From: Pseudomonas mandelii
GTDB lineage: Bacteria; Pseudomonadota; Gammaproteobacteria; Pseudomonadales; Pseudomonadaceae
Assembly (NCBI RefSeq): GCF_024138395.1
Contig: NZ_JAMYDU010000005.1
Span: 62,001-126,000 of the forward strand
Reading direction: 5' to 3'
Length of the DNA: 64,000 nucleotides
Every line of letters begins with the position of its first letter. Positions within the stretch are counted from its first letter, which is position 1. Of this stretch, positions 1 through 9,065 are shown piece by piece. The notes beneath the pieces were generated by a model. That model ran no database searches. It was not told the origin of the DNA and saw only the letters and a list, made by a program, of their open reading frames with translations. Made by a program: the position numbers and the translations under genes.

Positions 1-3000
1 CAACGCAAATTGCTCCCCCGCCAGACCACTGACAAACCGCCCGCCACGAATCTCGCCCCGAGCTTCGAGCCGATGAAATGTGCGCAGCAATTCCCGCCAA
101 CTCGGCAACCAGTCCGCCTCACGCTCCAGCATGCGCCAGAACACCACGCCATAACGGCGCAACAAGGTCATGGCGATGTGTTCCAGGGTTTCGCTGGGTG
201 TAGGCGCCGGTCGTTGCTTATCCACAACCGGCGCGGCAGCACCGCGGCGCAGCAAGGCCCAGCGTCCGGCATCGTCCATCCCGCCGGAAAACGCTCCGCG
301 CCCACGACGACTGCTGCGATTCTGGCGTTTGCTGGCCGGGGTAATCAGCGCTCGCAGGCCGGCGAAGCTGTCGGCGTTTACCAGCCCGGCACCGACCAGT
401 TCCTGCAAGGCGATTTCCAGTTCCGAGCGCAGCAGATGAGCTTCGTGAATCAGCTCATCGAAAAACAGTGCGCCATGCTGACTGAGCGCTTCATGGACCT
501 TTTGCGTTTTGGGCGACAGTTCGCTGACCGGCGTCTGCTCGGTCAAGCCGCTCCACAAGCCGACCTGACTGCGCGGCAGCAATAGAATCGGCGTGCTGCG
601 CAATGCCGTGCTAGCGCTCTTGTTGCGAGTGGTCAGGCGGGTCCAGACCAGTTTGCCGCTGCGGCACAACTCATCCAGCCAGCTCGCCGAATAGTCTTTG
701 AGTCGCGCCGGCAGAATGTCGCTGTCCCACGCCGAAGCGGCGGCGGGGTAGCCTTCGAACTGGCTGATGATCGCCGGCAACACTGCGCGGCCCTGGCCTT
801 GGCTCGCGGTGGAAAGATGCTGCCAGTCGAACAGAAAACGCATGAAATCCTGCAACGCCACTGGCTCGATTTCCCGTCGCAGCCGTTTGACTGTGTACCG
901 ATGAATCCGCGCCAGCAAATGCCGTTCACACCATTCTTCATCAGGGGCGCCTGGGGTGAATTGCCCGCGCAGTACATAGCCTTCGCGCTCCAGCTGTGCC
1001 AAAGCCTGAGTGACTTGCATCGCCGGCAATCCAAGCGGTTCGGCAATCGCCTTCAGCGGCAACGGACCAAACGCGCTGAGCCGCGCTCGGATCACTTCCA
1101 GCACCGCTTCGTCCGGCTCCCAGGTTTCATCGAAACCGGGCAACGCCTCCAACGGTGGAGCCCATGTGGCCTGTGGATAAATCGCCCGCAGGCAGGTCAG
1201 GCGTTCCAGCGCCAACCATAGCGATTGTTCGGTATTGATTTGCAAACGACTGGCTCGGCCAGTATCGGCGAGGGTGTTCAGCCACTCGAGCCAATTCGGA
1301 TTGGCGTGGGCCTCGGCATCGGCGATGCACGCCAGGCTCATCAGCGCTTCATGCATTTCATCAATGCCGGTGGGCGCTGGCCAGGCTTCATCACGCACCG
1401 CGGTAATCGCCTCGGCGTCCAGCGCGCCGAGATCATCGGTGGACTGCGGATCGCTCCAGCGGCGATTGAGCACTGCCTGAGTGCGGCGCTCTTCCAGCGG
1501 CGCATCGTCGAGAAAGGTGTAGGGGCGGGCGCTGAGAATCTCCGCCGCCAGTGGCGAAGGCGCTGGCAGATCACGGCTGATCAGGCGGATATCGCCCTGT
1601 TCCATACGCCGCAACAACGCCAGCCAGCCTTCGCAGTCCATGGCTTCGTGCAGGCAATCATCGAGGGTTTGTTCCACCAGCGGATGGTCGGGAATCTCAC
1701 GCTCGCCGGCGAGGTTTTCCACGCAGGCGATCTGATCCGGAAACACGCTGGCGATCAGGTCTTCGCTTTTCATCCGCTGGATCTGCGGCGGTACTTTTCG
1801 TCCGCCGCTGTAGCGCGGCAGCGCCAGGGCGACCCCGGCGTTCCAGCGCCAGCGCACACCGAACAGCGGCGCCTCGAGCACCGCTTGAATCAAGGTATGT
1901 TCGGCACTGTTGCTGTGCAGATAACGCCAGACCTCTTCCAGCTCGAAGCTGTGACCGGTGGACAGCGACAGCACAATAGCGTTCTCGCTGGCGGCGGCCT
2001 GCAATTCGAAGTTGAAGGTGCGGCAGAACCGCTTGCGCAGGGCCAGGCCCCAGGCACGGTTGATACGGCTGCCGAACGGCGAATGGATGATCAGTTGTGT
2101 ACCGCCGGATTCGTCAAAAAACCGCTCCATCAGCAGCGTCTCTTGCGATGGCAAGGCGCCGAGGGTCTGGCGTGCCCGGGCCAGGTAATCGACCAATTGC
2201 TCGGCGCTGGCGAGGTTCAAGCCGAGGGTGTCGGTCAGCCAGTCGACGGCCGGTTGCAAGTTGCCGGGCGTGGCGCCAAGTAGCTCGTCGAGCTGCGCTT
2301 GCAGGCGGGCCACGGCGAACGACAGTTCATCACTGCGCCCCGGTGCTTCACCGAGCCAGAACGGAATGGTCGGCGGTTGCCCCTGTGCGTCCTCGACCCG
2401 GACCTTGCCGGTTTCGACCCGCAGGATTCGATACGAGGTATTGCCCAACTGAAAGATATCCCCGGCGATACTTTCCACCGCGAAGTCTTCGTTGACGCTG
2501 CCGATGTTCAGCCCTTGAGGCTCCAGCAACACGCTGTAGTCGGCGTTGTCGGGAATCGTCCCGCCGCTGGTCACGGCGGTCAGCTTGGCGCCTCGACGGC
2601 CGCGCAGGGTGCGGCTTACGGCGTCTCGGTGCAGATACGCGCCACGAACACCCAGGCGACCGCTGTAACCCTCGGCGAGCATTTTCAGCAGTGCCTGATA
2701 GTGCTTTTCGTCGAGCGCGGCGTAAGGCGAGGCGTTGCGCAGCATTTCCAGCAGCGCCTGTTCCTGCCATTCCTGGCAGCTGACTTCGGCGATGATCTGC
2801 TGGGCCAGCACGTCCAGCGGTGCTTCGGGGATCACTAACGTGTCGAGCTCGCCACGGCGGACGCAATCGAGCAGGGCAGCGCATTCGATCAGGTCGTCGC
2901 GGGTGGTGGCGAACAACCGGCCCTTGGGTGTGCCGCCGACCTGGTGCCCGGAGCGGCCGACTCGTTGCAAAAATCCGGCAATCGAGCGTGGCGAAGCGAT

Positions 3001-4059
3001 CTGGCACACCAGGTCGACGTCGCCGATATCGATCCCCAACTCCAGCGAGGCGGTGGCGATCAGTACTTGCAGCTCGCCGCGCTTGAGCCGTTGTTCGGCG
3101 TCCAGGCGAAACTCTTTGGCCAGGCTGCCATGGTGGGCCGCTACCGCATCTTTGCCGAGGCGTTCGCTCAAGTGTCGACTCAGGCGTTCGGCCAGACGCC
3201 GGGTGTTGACGAAAATCAGCGTGGTCCGGTGTTCACGGGCGAGGGTGGCGAGTCGGTCATAGACCAATTCCCAGATGTCGTTGGCCATCACCGCTGACAA
3301 CGGCACGGGCGGCACCTCTATATCGAGATCCCGTGGGCGGGCGTGGCCGATGTCGATGATGTCGCACTCGCGATCACGGCCGACCAAAAAGCGCGAGACC
3401 GCTTCGATGGGTTTTTGCGTGGCGGACAGGCCGATTCGCACCAGCGGTTGCGAGCAGAGCGCTTGCAGACGTTCCAGGCTCAGGGCCAGATGACTGCCAC
3501 GTTTGCTGGCGGCAATGGCGTGGATTTCATCGACGATCACCGTGTGGGTGGTGCCGAGCATTTGCCGGCCGGAGTCGGAGCCGAGCAGCACGTAAAGGGA
3601 TTCCGGGGTAGTTACCAGAATGTGCGGCGCGGTTTTGCGCATGGCCGAGCGGTCTTTTTGCGGCGTATCGCCGGTGCGCACGGCGGTGCTGATCGGCACG
3701 TTGGGCAGGCCCATCACCCGCAACTGCTCTGTAATGCCGGCCAGCGGGTTTTGCAGGTTGATCTGGATGTCGTTGGACAGGGCCTTGAGCGGCGAAACGT
3801 AGACCACCAGGGTTTCGTCCGGCAGACCGTCCGGGCTCTCCAAGCCTCGATGGACCAGATCATCGAGCACGGCCAGAAACGCGGTAAGGGTCTTGCCGGA
3901 GCCGGTGGGCGCGGCGATCAGGGTTGAACGGCGCTGGCGGATCAACGGCCACGCCCGGGCCTGAGCGGCGGTGGCCGTCGCGAAGGTATTGCTGAACCAG
4001 GCGCTGACGGCGGGGTGGAAGCCTGCCAGGGCAGCGTCCGTGGGGATGGGCAGATTCAT
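1..4059 (-). CDS. lhr: Large ATP-dependent DNA helicase Lhr (3' end outside window)
   Basis: Superfamily 2 DNA helicase thought to act in DNA repair. The frame is open for 1353 codons from the ATG at 4059 to base 1, so the C-terminus lies beyond the window edge. Long Lhr proteins are about 1400-1500 residues, so most of the gene is here. Seen in the translation: Walker A APTGSGKT at residues 50-57 (about 3889-3912), a DEIH Walker B box (about 3519-3534 on this strand), and the following GLSAT motif III. The length separates it from the shorter (about 820-residue) ligase-associated DEXH helicases. It is divergent from the epimerase pair and separated from it by a REP pair. Family call is firm; the precise repair role is not visible here. 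Confidence 0.93.
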   Translation of the reverse strand, partial: MNLPIPTDAALAGFHPAVSAWFSNTFATATAAQARAWPLIRQRRSTLIAAPTGSGKTLTAFLAVLDDLVHRGLESPDGLPDETLVVYVSPLKALSNDIQINLQNPLAGITEQLRVMGLPNVPISTAVRTGDTPQKDRSAMRKTAPHILVTTPESLYVLLGSDSGRQMLGTTHTVIVDEIHAIAASKRGSHLALSLERLQALCSQPLVRIGLSATQKPIEAVSRFLVGRDRECDIIDIGHARPRDLDIEVPPVPLSAVMANDIWELVYDRLATLAREHRTTLIFVNTRRLAERLSRHLSERLGKDAVAAHHGSLAKEFRLDAEQRLKRGELQVLIATASLELGIDIGDVDLVCQIASPRSIAGFLQRVGRSGHQVGGTPKGRLFATTRDDLIECAALLDCVRRGELDTLVIPEAPLDVLAQQIIAEVSCQEWQEQALLEMLRNASPYAALDEKHYQALLKMLAEGYSGRLGVRGAYLHRDAVSRTLRGRRGAKLTAVTSGGTIPDNADYSVLLEPQGLNIGSVNEDFAVESIAGDIFQLGNTSYRILRVETGKVRVEDAQGQPPTIPFWLGEAPGRSDELSFAVARLQAQLDELLGATPGNLQPAVDWLTDTLGLNLASAEQLVDYLARARQTLGALPSQETLLMERFFDESGGTQLIIHSPFGSRINRAWGLALRKRFCRTFNFELQAAASENAIVLSLSTGHSFELEEVWRYLHSNSAEHTLIQAVLEAPLFGVRWRWNAGVALALPRYSGGRKVPPQIQRMKSEDLIASVFPDQIACVENLAGEREIPDHPLVEQTLDDCLHEAMDCEGWLALLRRMEQGDIRLISRDLPAPSPLAAEILSARPYTFLDDAPLEERRTQAVLNRRWSDPQSTDDLGALDAEAITAVRDEAWPAPTGIDEMHEALMSLACIADAEAHANPNWLEWLNTLADTGRASRLQINTEQSLWLALERLTCLRAIYPQATWAPPLEALPGFDETWEPDEAVLEVIRARLSAFGPLPLKAIAEPLGLPAMQVTQALAQLEREGYVLRGQFTPGAPDEEWCERHLLARIHRYTVKRLRREIEPVALQDFMRFLFDWQHLSTASQGQGRAVLPAIISQFEGYPAAASAWDSDILPARLKDYSASWLDELCRSGKLVWTRLTTRNKSASTALRSTPILLLPRSQVGLWSGLTEQTPVSELSPKTQKVHEALSQHGALFFDELIHEAHLLRSELEIALQELVGAGLVNADSFAGLRALITPASKRQNRSSRRGRGAFSGGMDDAGRWALLRRGAAAPVVDKQRPAPTPSETLEHIAMTLLRRYGVVFWRMLEREADWLPSWRELLRTFHRLEARGEIRGGRFVSGLAGEQFAL

Positions 4060-4125
4060 GTCCTGATTTATGCGGGCGAGTCGGGGAAGATGCAAGTACC
4101 GCTCACGACCTTTGCCAGCCTTTAG

Positions 4126-4228
4126 GGCCCCATCGCGGGCAAGCCCGCTCCCACAGTGTTCTCTATTGTTCACAAATATTGCATTCACAGAAGATCCCTG
4201 TGGGAGCGGGCTTGCCCGCGATGGGGCC
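4126..4228. repeat. REP pair (REPIN-like), CATCGCGGGCAAGCCCGCTCC type
   Basis: Two near-identical inverted copies, about 4126-4156 and 4197-4228, ending in GGCCCCATCGCGGGC and its complement, face each other around a 40-base spacer. This is the usual arrangement of mobile REP doublets in fluorescent pseudomonads. It sits between divergent lhr and the SDR genes. Confidence 0.85.
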
Positions 4229-4384
4229 GGTTGCAGCACCGCAAATCCGGGAGATCTACACTTTACGGATGACGGTTGCGCACTAAACCCGCAAAATGCA
4301 ACGATTCCGGCAACTATCGAGGACATCGCCTGCGGGCAATGTCGATTAAGCCATCGTTCCAATCAGACTGGGCCTGCTGACTCT

Positions 4385-5269
4385 ATGCGAATGCGCCTTA
4401 TGTTACTGGGCGGCGGAAATGCCCTTGGGCAGGCGCTGATTCGCCTCGGTGCGGAGGAAGACATCGGTTTCCTCGCCCCCCGCCCACCGCAAGACGGCTG
4501 GGACGCCGCGAGCCTGACGCAACTGCTCGACGATACCCGTCCGGATGCGTTGATCAATCTCGCCTACTACTTCGACTGGTTCCAGGCGGAAACCGTCAGC
4601 GAACAGCGTCTGGCCGAACAGGAACGAGCCATCGAGCGATTGGCCGAGCTGTGCCAGCATCACAACATTGTGCTGCTGCAACCGTCGAGTTATCGCGTGT
4701 TCGATGGCTCCCGGGCGACCGCCTACAGCGAAAAAGACGAACCGGTACCGCTGGGCCTGCGCGGCCAGGCCTTGTGGCGAATCGAGCAAAGCGTGCGCGC
4801 CATCTGTCCGCAGCATGTATTGCTGCGTTTCGGCTGGCTGCTCGATGACAGCCCCGACGGCACCCTCGGGCGATTCCTGGCCCGGGCCGAGAAAGCTGAA
4901 GAACTGTTTATGGCCGATGACCGTCGCGGTAATCCGACGCCGGTGGACGATGCCGCCCGGGTGATTATTTCGGTGCTCAAGCAACTCGATTGCTCCGCGC
5001 CGCTGTGGGGCACTTACCACTACGCCGGGCATGAGGCGACCACGCCGCTGGCACTGGGACAGGCTATCCTTACCGAAGCACGCGCTTTACACCCGCTGGC
5101 CATCGAGGCGCCGACCGCCCAGGCTCACGCCGCTCGGCCCGACGCAGCCGAAGAACCGCAACACGCGGTGCTGGCCTGCAAGAAAATTCTGCACACTTTC
5201 GGGATCAAGCCCCGCGCCTGGCGCGCGGCACTCCCGGGCTTACTGGATAGGTTTTATCGCCATGGCTGA
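4385..5269 (+). CDS. RmlD-like sugar-nucleotide-binding SDR protein
   Basis: A 294-residue Rossmann-fold protein of the extended SDR/RmlD type. The N-terminus has a dinucleotide-binding loop (GGGNALGQAL, about residues 9-18). The mid-region matches the family pattern LINLAYYFDW...LLQPSSYRVFDG, followed by a C-terminal substrate-binding half. I chose the ATG at 4385 because it directly precedes the conserved first beta strand; upstream in-frame codons run through the REP pair and look non-coding. The stop overlaps the start of the next SDR gene by 8 bases, so the two are co-transcribed. Substrate unknown; a dTDP- or UDP-sugar is likely. The classic YxxxK catalytic motif is not obvious, so it may bind rather than reduce. 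Confidence 0.8.
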   Translation: MRMRLMLLGGGNALGQALIRLGAEEDIGFLAPRPPQDGWDAASLTQLLDDTRPDALINLAYYFDWFQAETVSEQRLAEQERAIERLAELCQHHNIVLLQPSSYRVFDGSRATAYSEKDEPVPLGLRGQALWRIEQSVRAICPQHVLLRFGWLLDDSPDGTLGRFLARAEKAEELFMADDRRGNPTPVDDAARVIISVLKQLDCSAPLWGTYHYAGHEATTPLALGQAILTEARALHPLAIEAPTAQAHAARPDAAEEPQHAVLACKKILHTFGIKPRAWRAALPGLLDRFYRHG

Positions 5270-6191
5270 CGGCCCTGTTTTAATCACCGGCGGTGCCGGT
5301 TTCATCGGTTCGCACCTGACCGACGCCTTGCTCGCCAAAGGGCACTCGGTACGGATTCTCGATGACCTCTCCACCGGCAAACGCAGCAATCTGCCGCTGG
5401 ACAATCCCCTCGTCGAACTGATTGTCGGCGATGTCGCCGATGCCGCGCTGGTGGCACAGGCCATGGTCGGTTGCAGCGCGGTGGCGCATCTGGCTGCGGT
5501 CGCTTCGGTGCAGGCTTCGGTGGATGACCCGGTGAAGACCCATCAGAGCAATTTCATCGGCTCGTTGAATGTTTGCGAAGCCATGCGTCAGGCTGGCGTA
5601 AAACGGGTGCTGTTTGCATCCAGCGCCGCGGTCTATGGCAATAATGGCGAAGGTGAGTCGATCGACGAAGACACGGCCAAGGCACCGTTGACGCCGTATG
5701 CGGCAGACAAGTTGGCGAGCGAGCATTACTTCGATTTCTATCGTCGCCAGCATGATCTGGAACCGGTGATTTTCCGCTTCTTCAACATCTTCGGCCCGCG
5801 CCAGGATCCGTCCTCGCCGTATTCCGGGGTGATCAGCATTTTCAGCGAGCGCGCGCAGAAAGGCTTGCCGATCACCGTGTTCGGCGATGGTGAGCAGACT
5901 CGGGATTTTGTTTACGTCGAGGACCTGGTGGACGTGCTGGTGCAAGCCATCGAGAAGCCGCAAGTCGAAGTCGGCGCGGTGAATGTCGGCTGGAATCAGG
6001 CGACGACCCTCAAGCAAATGCTTACAGCCCTCGAAGCGGTTGTCGGCAAGCTGCCGCCCGTGAGCTACGGCCCCTCGCGCTCCGGTGACATCCGCCATTC
6101 ACGCGCGAATAACCGGCGTTTGCTCGAGCGGTTTACCTACCCCGAGCAGACACCAATGAGTGTTGGTCTGGCGCGATTGCTGGGGCACTGA
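5262..6191 (+). CDS. UDP-glucose 4-epimerase-like NAD-dependent epimerase/dehydratase
   Basis: A 309-residue extended SDR. It has the NAD-binding motif GGAGFIGSH at residues 9-17, the serine strand FASSAAVYG, and the catalytic YAADK (Tyr-x3-Lys). The segments RFFNIFGPRQDP and FGDGEQTRDFVYVEDLV are diagnostic of GalE/WbpP-type nucleotide-sugar epimerases. The start ATG at 5262 lies inside the end of the upstream SDR gene, which points to translational coupling. The pair may modify a sugar for surface polysaccharide, but no glycosyltransferase lies nearby. The family is clear; the exact substrate is not. Confidence 0.88.
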   Translation: MADGPVLITGGAGFIGSHLTDALLAKGHSVRILDDLSTGKRSNLPLDNPLVELIVGDVADAALVAQAMVGCSAVAHLAAVASVQASVDDPVKTHQSNFIGSLNVCEAMRQAGVKRVLFASSAAVYGNNGEGESIDEDTAKAPLTPYAADKLASEHYFDFYRRQHDLEPVIFRFFNIFGPRQDPSSPYSGVISIFSERAQKGLPITVFGDGEQTRDFVYVEDLVDVLVQAIEKPQVEVGAVNVGWNQATTLKQMLTALEAVVGKLPPVSYGPSRSGDIRHSRANNRRLLERFTYPEQTPMSVGLARLLGH

Positions 6192-6196
6192 GGTTA

Positions 6197-6303
6197 GATC
6201 GTTCCCATGCTCCGCGTGGGAATGCAGCCAGGGACGCTCCGCGTCCCAAGAGCGGACGCGGAGCGTCCGGTGAGGCATTCCTTTGCTGCCCGTGGGAACG
6301 ATC
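6197..6303. repeat. Inverted repeat element, GATCGTTCCCA type
   Basis: The outer arms GATCGTTCCCA and TGGGAACGATC bound a 107-base element with inner arms around GACGCTCCGCGTCC / GGACGCGGAGCGTC. This is a different palindrome family from the CGGGCAAGCC REPs elsewhere in the window. It lies in the convergent gap between the epimerase gene and oprG. Confidence 0.75.
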
Positions 6304-6307
6304 AATG

Positions 6308-6338
6308 AAAAAGGCGCCTGTCGAGGCGCCTTTTTTTG
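6308..6338. terminator. Bidirectional rho-independent terminator
   Basis: A 9-bp perfect stem, AAGGCGCCT / AGGCGCCTT (6311-6319 and 6324-6332), has a 4-base loop with an A run on the left and a T run on the right. It can therefore end transcription of both convergent units, the epimerase gene and oprG. Confidence 0.9.
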
Positions 6339-6346
6339 CAGCGGGT

Positions 6347-7045
6347 TTAGAATTTGTAACCCAGACCCACCATGTAAATGAACGGGTCCACATCAACGTC
6401 GACCTTCGCCCGGGTGCCCGGCGCGACGGCGTTGTTTTCCACGGTTGCACGGGTGTCGATGTCGATATAGCGCACCTGGGCGTTGATCATCACGTTGTCG
6501 GTCAGCATGTAGTCGGCACCGACCTGCCAGGCCAGACCCCAGGAGTTTTTCGCCTTGAAGTTGCTGAAGCCGTTGGCGGCGGCTTCGCTGCTAACGTGCT
6601 CGTCGTAGATCCAGGTGTAGTTGATACCGCCGCCAATGTACGGCTGGAACGCGGACTTGGCGTCCAGCGGGTAGTAGACCAGGCTCAGGGTCGGCGGCAG
6701 GTGTTTGAGGGTGCCGAGTTTGCCGTTGGCGGCGCCGAGGGCGGTGCCTTTGAGCTTCACGTCATGCTCGAACGGCGAGGCCGCGAGCAGTTCGATCCCC
6801 AGGTTGTTGGTGATCATGTAGGCGAAGTTCAGACCCAGTTGCGTGTCGCTGCTCATGGTGGCTTTGCCACCCAGATCGGCGCCTTTCAGCGGACCTTGAT
6901 CGACCTTGACGCTGGAACTGTCGGCATCCGGGTTGACGGTGATCGCACCGGCCCGAACGATGATGTCACCGGCGGTGTGAGCATGGGCGAGCGGGGCTGC
7001 GAGCGCGAGGGTGAACAGCGAAGCGCAGAGCAAGGACTTGTGCAT
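6347..7045 (-). CDS. oprG: Outer membrane protein OprG (OmpW family)
   Basis: A 232-residue OmpW-family eight-stranded beta-barrel of the outer membrane, thought to pass small hydrophobic or amphipathic molecules. A Sec signal peptide ends after about residue 22 (LALAAPLAHA). The mature part carries the family features: AGDIIVRAG near the N-terminus, repeated alternating strands, the GGGINYTWIYDE stretch, and a terminal aromatic (YMVGLGYKF). Its place next to the epimerase pair and the zinc cluster matches the oprG locus of P. aeruginosa. Upstream is a near-consensus Anr/FNR box, agreeing with known oxygen-limitation control of oprG. The terminator follows directly. Confidence 0.93.
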   Translation of the reverse strand: MHKSLLCASLFTLALAAPLAHAHTAGDIIVRAGAITVNPDADSSSVKVDQGPLKGADLGGKATMSSDTQLGLNFAYMITNNLGIELLAASPFEHDVKLKGTALGAANGKLGTLKHLPPTLSLVYYPLDAKSAFQPYIGGGINYTWIYDEHVSSEAAANGFSNFKAKNSWGLAWQVGADYMLTDNVMINAQVRYIDIDTRATVENNAVAPGTRAKVDVDVDPFIYMVGLGYKF

Positions 7046-7110
7046 GGGGGCTCCAAAGGACGTTAAAAATGTTCGATGTCCAATGGTAGGGATCCAACTG
7101 ATACGGTCTT

Positions 7111-7124
7111 TTGATTCAGCTCAA
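7111..7124 (-). promoter_or_regulatory. Anr/FNR box upstream of oprG
   Basis: TTGATTCAGCTCAA matches the Anr/FNR consensus TTGAT-N4-ATCAA at nine of ten positions. Its centre is 72 bases before the oprG ATG. A -10-like TACCAT lies at 7083-7088 on the same strand, which places the box near -41.5, the class II activation position. Motif and spacing are seen; regulation is inferred from the known Anr dependence of oprG. Confidence 0.75.
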
Positions 7125-7163
7125 TGAAACAGTAATGGCCCCGATTTTTGCGGAACCTTTGAT

Positions 7164-7238
7164 GGCCTCTTCGCGGGCAAGCCTCGCTCCTACGGGATTG
7201 GTGTTCTCCTTGTAGGAGCGAGGCTTGCCCGCGAAGGC
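7164..7238. repeat. REP pair, CGCGGGCAAGCCTCGCTCC type
   Basis: Inverted copies at about 7164-7192 and 7212-7238 with a 19-base spacer. They lie upstream of the oprG promoter and downstream of the DUF3299 gene stop. Confidence 0.85.
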
Positions 7239-7268
7239 GTCCTCACAATCAAAACAAAACCACCGGAT

Positions 7269-7802
7269 TCACTCCGGCAATTCATACACATAAATCTTGT
7301 CCGCCTCCATCTGATACCCGGCATCCGCCAACTCGCTGGTGGACGCTTTGACCTGCAACGCACCTTCGATCCAGTACGGCTGATACAGCTCATCAAGCTT
7401 CACGCCGACTTCGCTTTTGACATGCACGATCTGGTTCGACGGTGGCGGCGGTACGTGGATGCAGGCGCCGAAATACGGCACCAGCAGAAACTCCGTGGTG
7501 CGGCCTTCTTCGCTGACTTCCAGCGGCACGATGTACCCCGGTAAACGAATATTCTTGCCATCGAGGCTCTTCACCACCGGCGCGTTTGGCATGTCCTGCC
7601 TGGCCGCTGGGGCCGACTCCGCGGACAACGCATCGCTCATCTTCGACAGATCATGCAGCGGCGTCATGTTCGGCACTTCTGGCGCCGCATCCGGCGGGAT
7701 CATTTCCGACCAGGTCAGGTCTTTCGGCTCGGCCGCCCACAGCGGAAGGGCAACCAGCATCAACAGCGCAAGCACAGCGCGGGGCATCATTAATGTCCTC
7801 AT
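7269..7802 (-). CDS. DUF3299 exported protein of the zinc-responsive cluster
   Basis: A 177-residue protein with an N-terminal signal peptide (hydrophobic run LALLMLVALPLWAAE). The DUF3299 core is recognisable from the segments IRLPGYIVPLEV, EFLLVPYFGACIHVPPPPSNQ and the C-terminal KIYVYEL. The conserved Cys-Ile-His-Val-Pro stretch could bind metal, but the function is not known. The start is set by an ATGA overlap with the permease stop (7799-7802). It is the last gene of the unit ZrgA-like / ATPase / permease / DUF3299, the same order as the Zur-repressed PA4063-PA4066 group as I recall it. A role in zinc-limited growth is inferred. Confidence 0.88.
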   Translation of the reverse strand: MRTLMMPRAVLALLMLVALPLWAAEPKDLTWSEMIPPDAAPEVPNMTPLHDLSKMSDALSAESAPAARQDMPNAPVVKSLDGKNIRLPGYIVPLEVSEEGRTTEFLLVPYFGACIHVPPPPSNQIVHVKSEVGVKLDELYQPYWIEGALQVKASTSELADAGYQMEADKIYVYELPE

Positions 7803-9064
7803 AGTCGGATCGACAGGCCATCGGCCAGGGATTGGCGATACGCGCGCCAGGCCGGCACGCTGCCCATCAGCAGCGCGGCGATCAGGATGCCACCGAGCAG
7901 CGTCCATTCATATTCACTCGGCCAGGCCAGCGGCAAGTACAAGCCGTAATTCGCCTGCACGTAACCCTGCGCCACAGCGATGCACACATACAACAACGCC
8001 ACACCGGCAATCACTCCGGACAACGCCAGGGCAAAGGCTTCCAGCACCAACAAGGTCGCGATGTGCCACGGCCGAGCGCCCACCGAACGCAGAATCGCCA
8101 TCTCGCGGCGTCGCTCATTGAGGCTGGTGAGAATCGCCGTGAGCATGCCGATCAACCCGGTCAGCACCACGAACAGCGAGACCACGAACAAGGCTTTTTC
8201 CGCCGTGCTCATCAAACTCCACAACTCCTGCAACGCCACACCCGGCAGGATCGCCAGCATCGGTTCGCCACGGAATTCGTTGATCTCCCGTTGCAGCGCA
8301 AACGTCGAAATCTTGCTGTTGAGGCCGAGCATGAACGCGGTGATCGCTTGCGGCGTCAGGTCCATGTTGCGCGCTTGGTCAGCACTGATCCGGCCATTGC
8401 CGCGCGCCGGCACGCCGTTGTGCCAGTCGACGTGAATGGCTTCCATCCCGCCGAGGCTGATGTGCAGCGTGCGGTCCACCGGGGTGCCGGTGCGTTTGAG
8501 TATGCCGACCACGGTGAACGGTTTGTCGTCGTGTTTGACCAGGCTGATCACCGCCACGCCATGGGCCAGCACCAGTTTATCGCCGAGCTTGTAATGCAGC
8601 GCATCGGCCACTTCGGCGCCGAGCACCACTTCGAACGGATCGCTGGCGAAGGCGCGACCGTCGGCCAGTTCGAGGTGTTGTCGATGGCCGTACTGGTAAT
8701 GCTCGAAGTACGCCTCGGTGGTGCCCATCACCCGATATCCGCGATGGGAGTCGCCGAGGGACATCGGGATCGCCCACTTCACTTTCGGGTTGTTGGCGAA
8801 ATGTTCAAAGCTGTCCCAGCGGATGTTGTTGGTGGCGTTGCCGATGCGGAACACCGAGTACAACAACAGGTTCACCGAGCCGGAACGCGCGCCGACGATC
8901 AAGTCGGTGCCACTAATGGTGCTGGCGAAACTGGCCTTGGCCTCGGTGCGCACCCGCTCCACCGCCAGCAGCAGGCACACCGACAGGGCAATGGCGAACG
9001 CGGTGAGGATCGCGGTGAAGCGACGGTTAGCCAGGCTGGCCATGGCTAGACGAAACAAATACAT
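7799..9064 (-). CDS. ABC transporter permease, FtsX/MacB type
   Basis: A 421-residue integral membrane protein with the FtsX layout. One transmembrane helix near residues 15-35 (TAILTAFAIALSVCLLLAV) is followed by a large periplasmic domain and then three C-terminal helices (about 290-400). The cytoplasmic SLNERRREMAILRSVGARPW motif before the last helices is diagnostic. I chose the ATG at 9064, one base after the ATPase stop; earlier codons overlap the ATPase gene. It pairs with the adjacent ATPase. FtsX-type pairs usually do mechanotransmission or lipoprotein/peptide export rather than metal import, so the role in the zinc cluster is open. Confidence 0.9.
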   Translation of the reverse strand: MYLFRLAMASLANRRFTAILTAFAIALSVCLLLAVERVRTEAKASFASTISGTDLIVGARSGSVNLLLYSVFRIGNATNNIRWDSFEHFANNPKVKWAIPMSLGDSHRGYRVMGTTEAYFEHYQYGHRQHLELADGRAFASDPFEVVLGAEVADALHYKLGDKLVLAHGVAVISLVKHDDKPFTVVGILKRTGTPVDRTLHISLGGMEAIHVDWHNGVPARGNGRISADQARNMDLTPQAITAFMLGLNSKISTFALQREINEFRGEPMLAILPGVALQELWSLMSTAEKALFVVSLFVVLTGLIGMLTAILTSLNERRREMAILRSVGARPWHIATLLVLEAFALALSGVIAGVALLYVCIAVAQGYVQANYGLYLPLAWPSEYEWTLLGGILIAALLMGSVPAWRAYRQSLADGLSIRL

Positions 9065-9065
9065 C

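Noticed and set aside
10..3927. Several long plus-strand open frames across 10-3927
   Set aside because: They are opposite-strand shadows of the lhr helicase gene, which shows all the helicase motifs on the minus strand; the shadow proteins have no family features.
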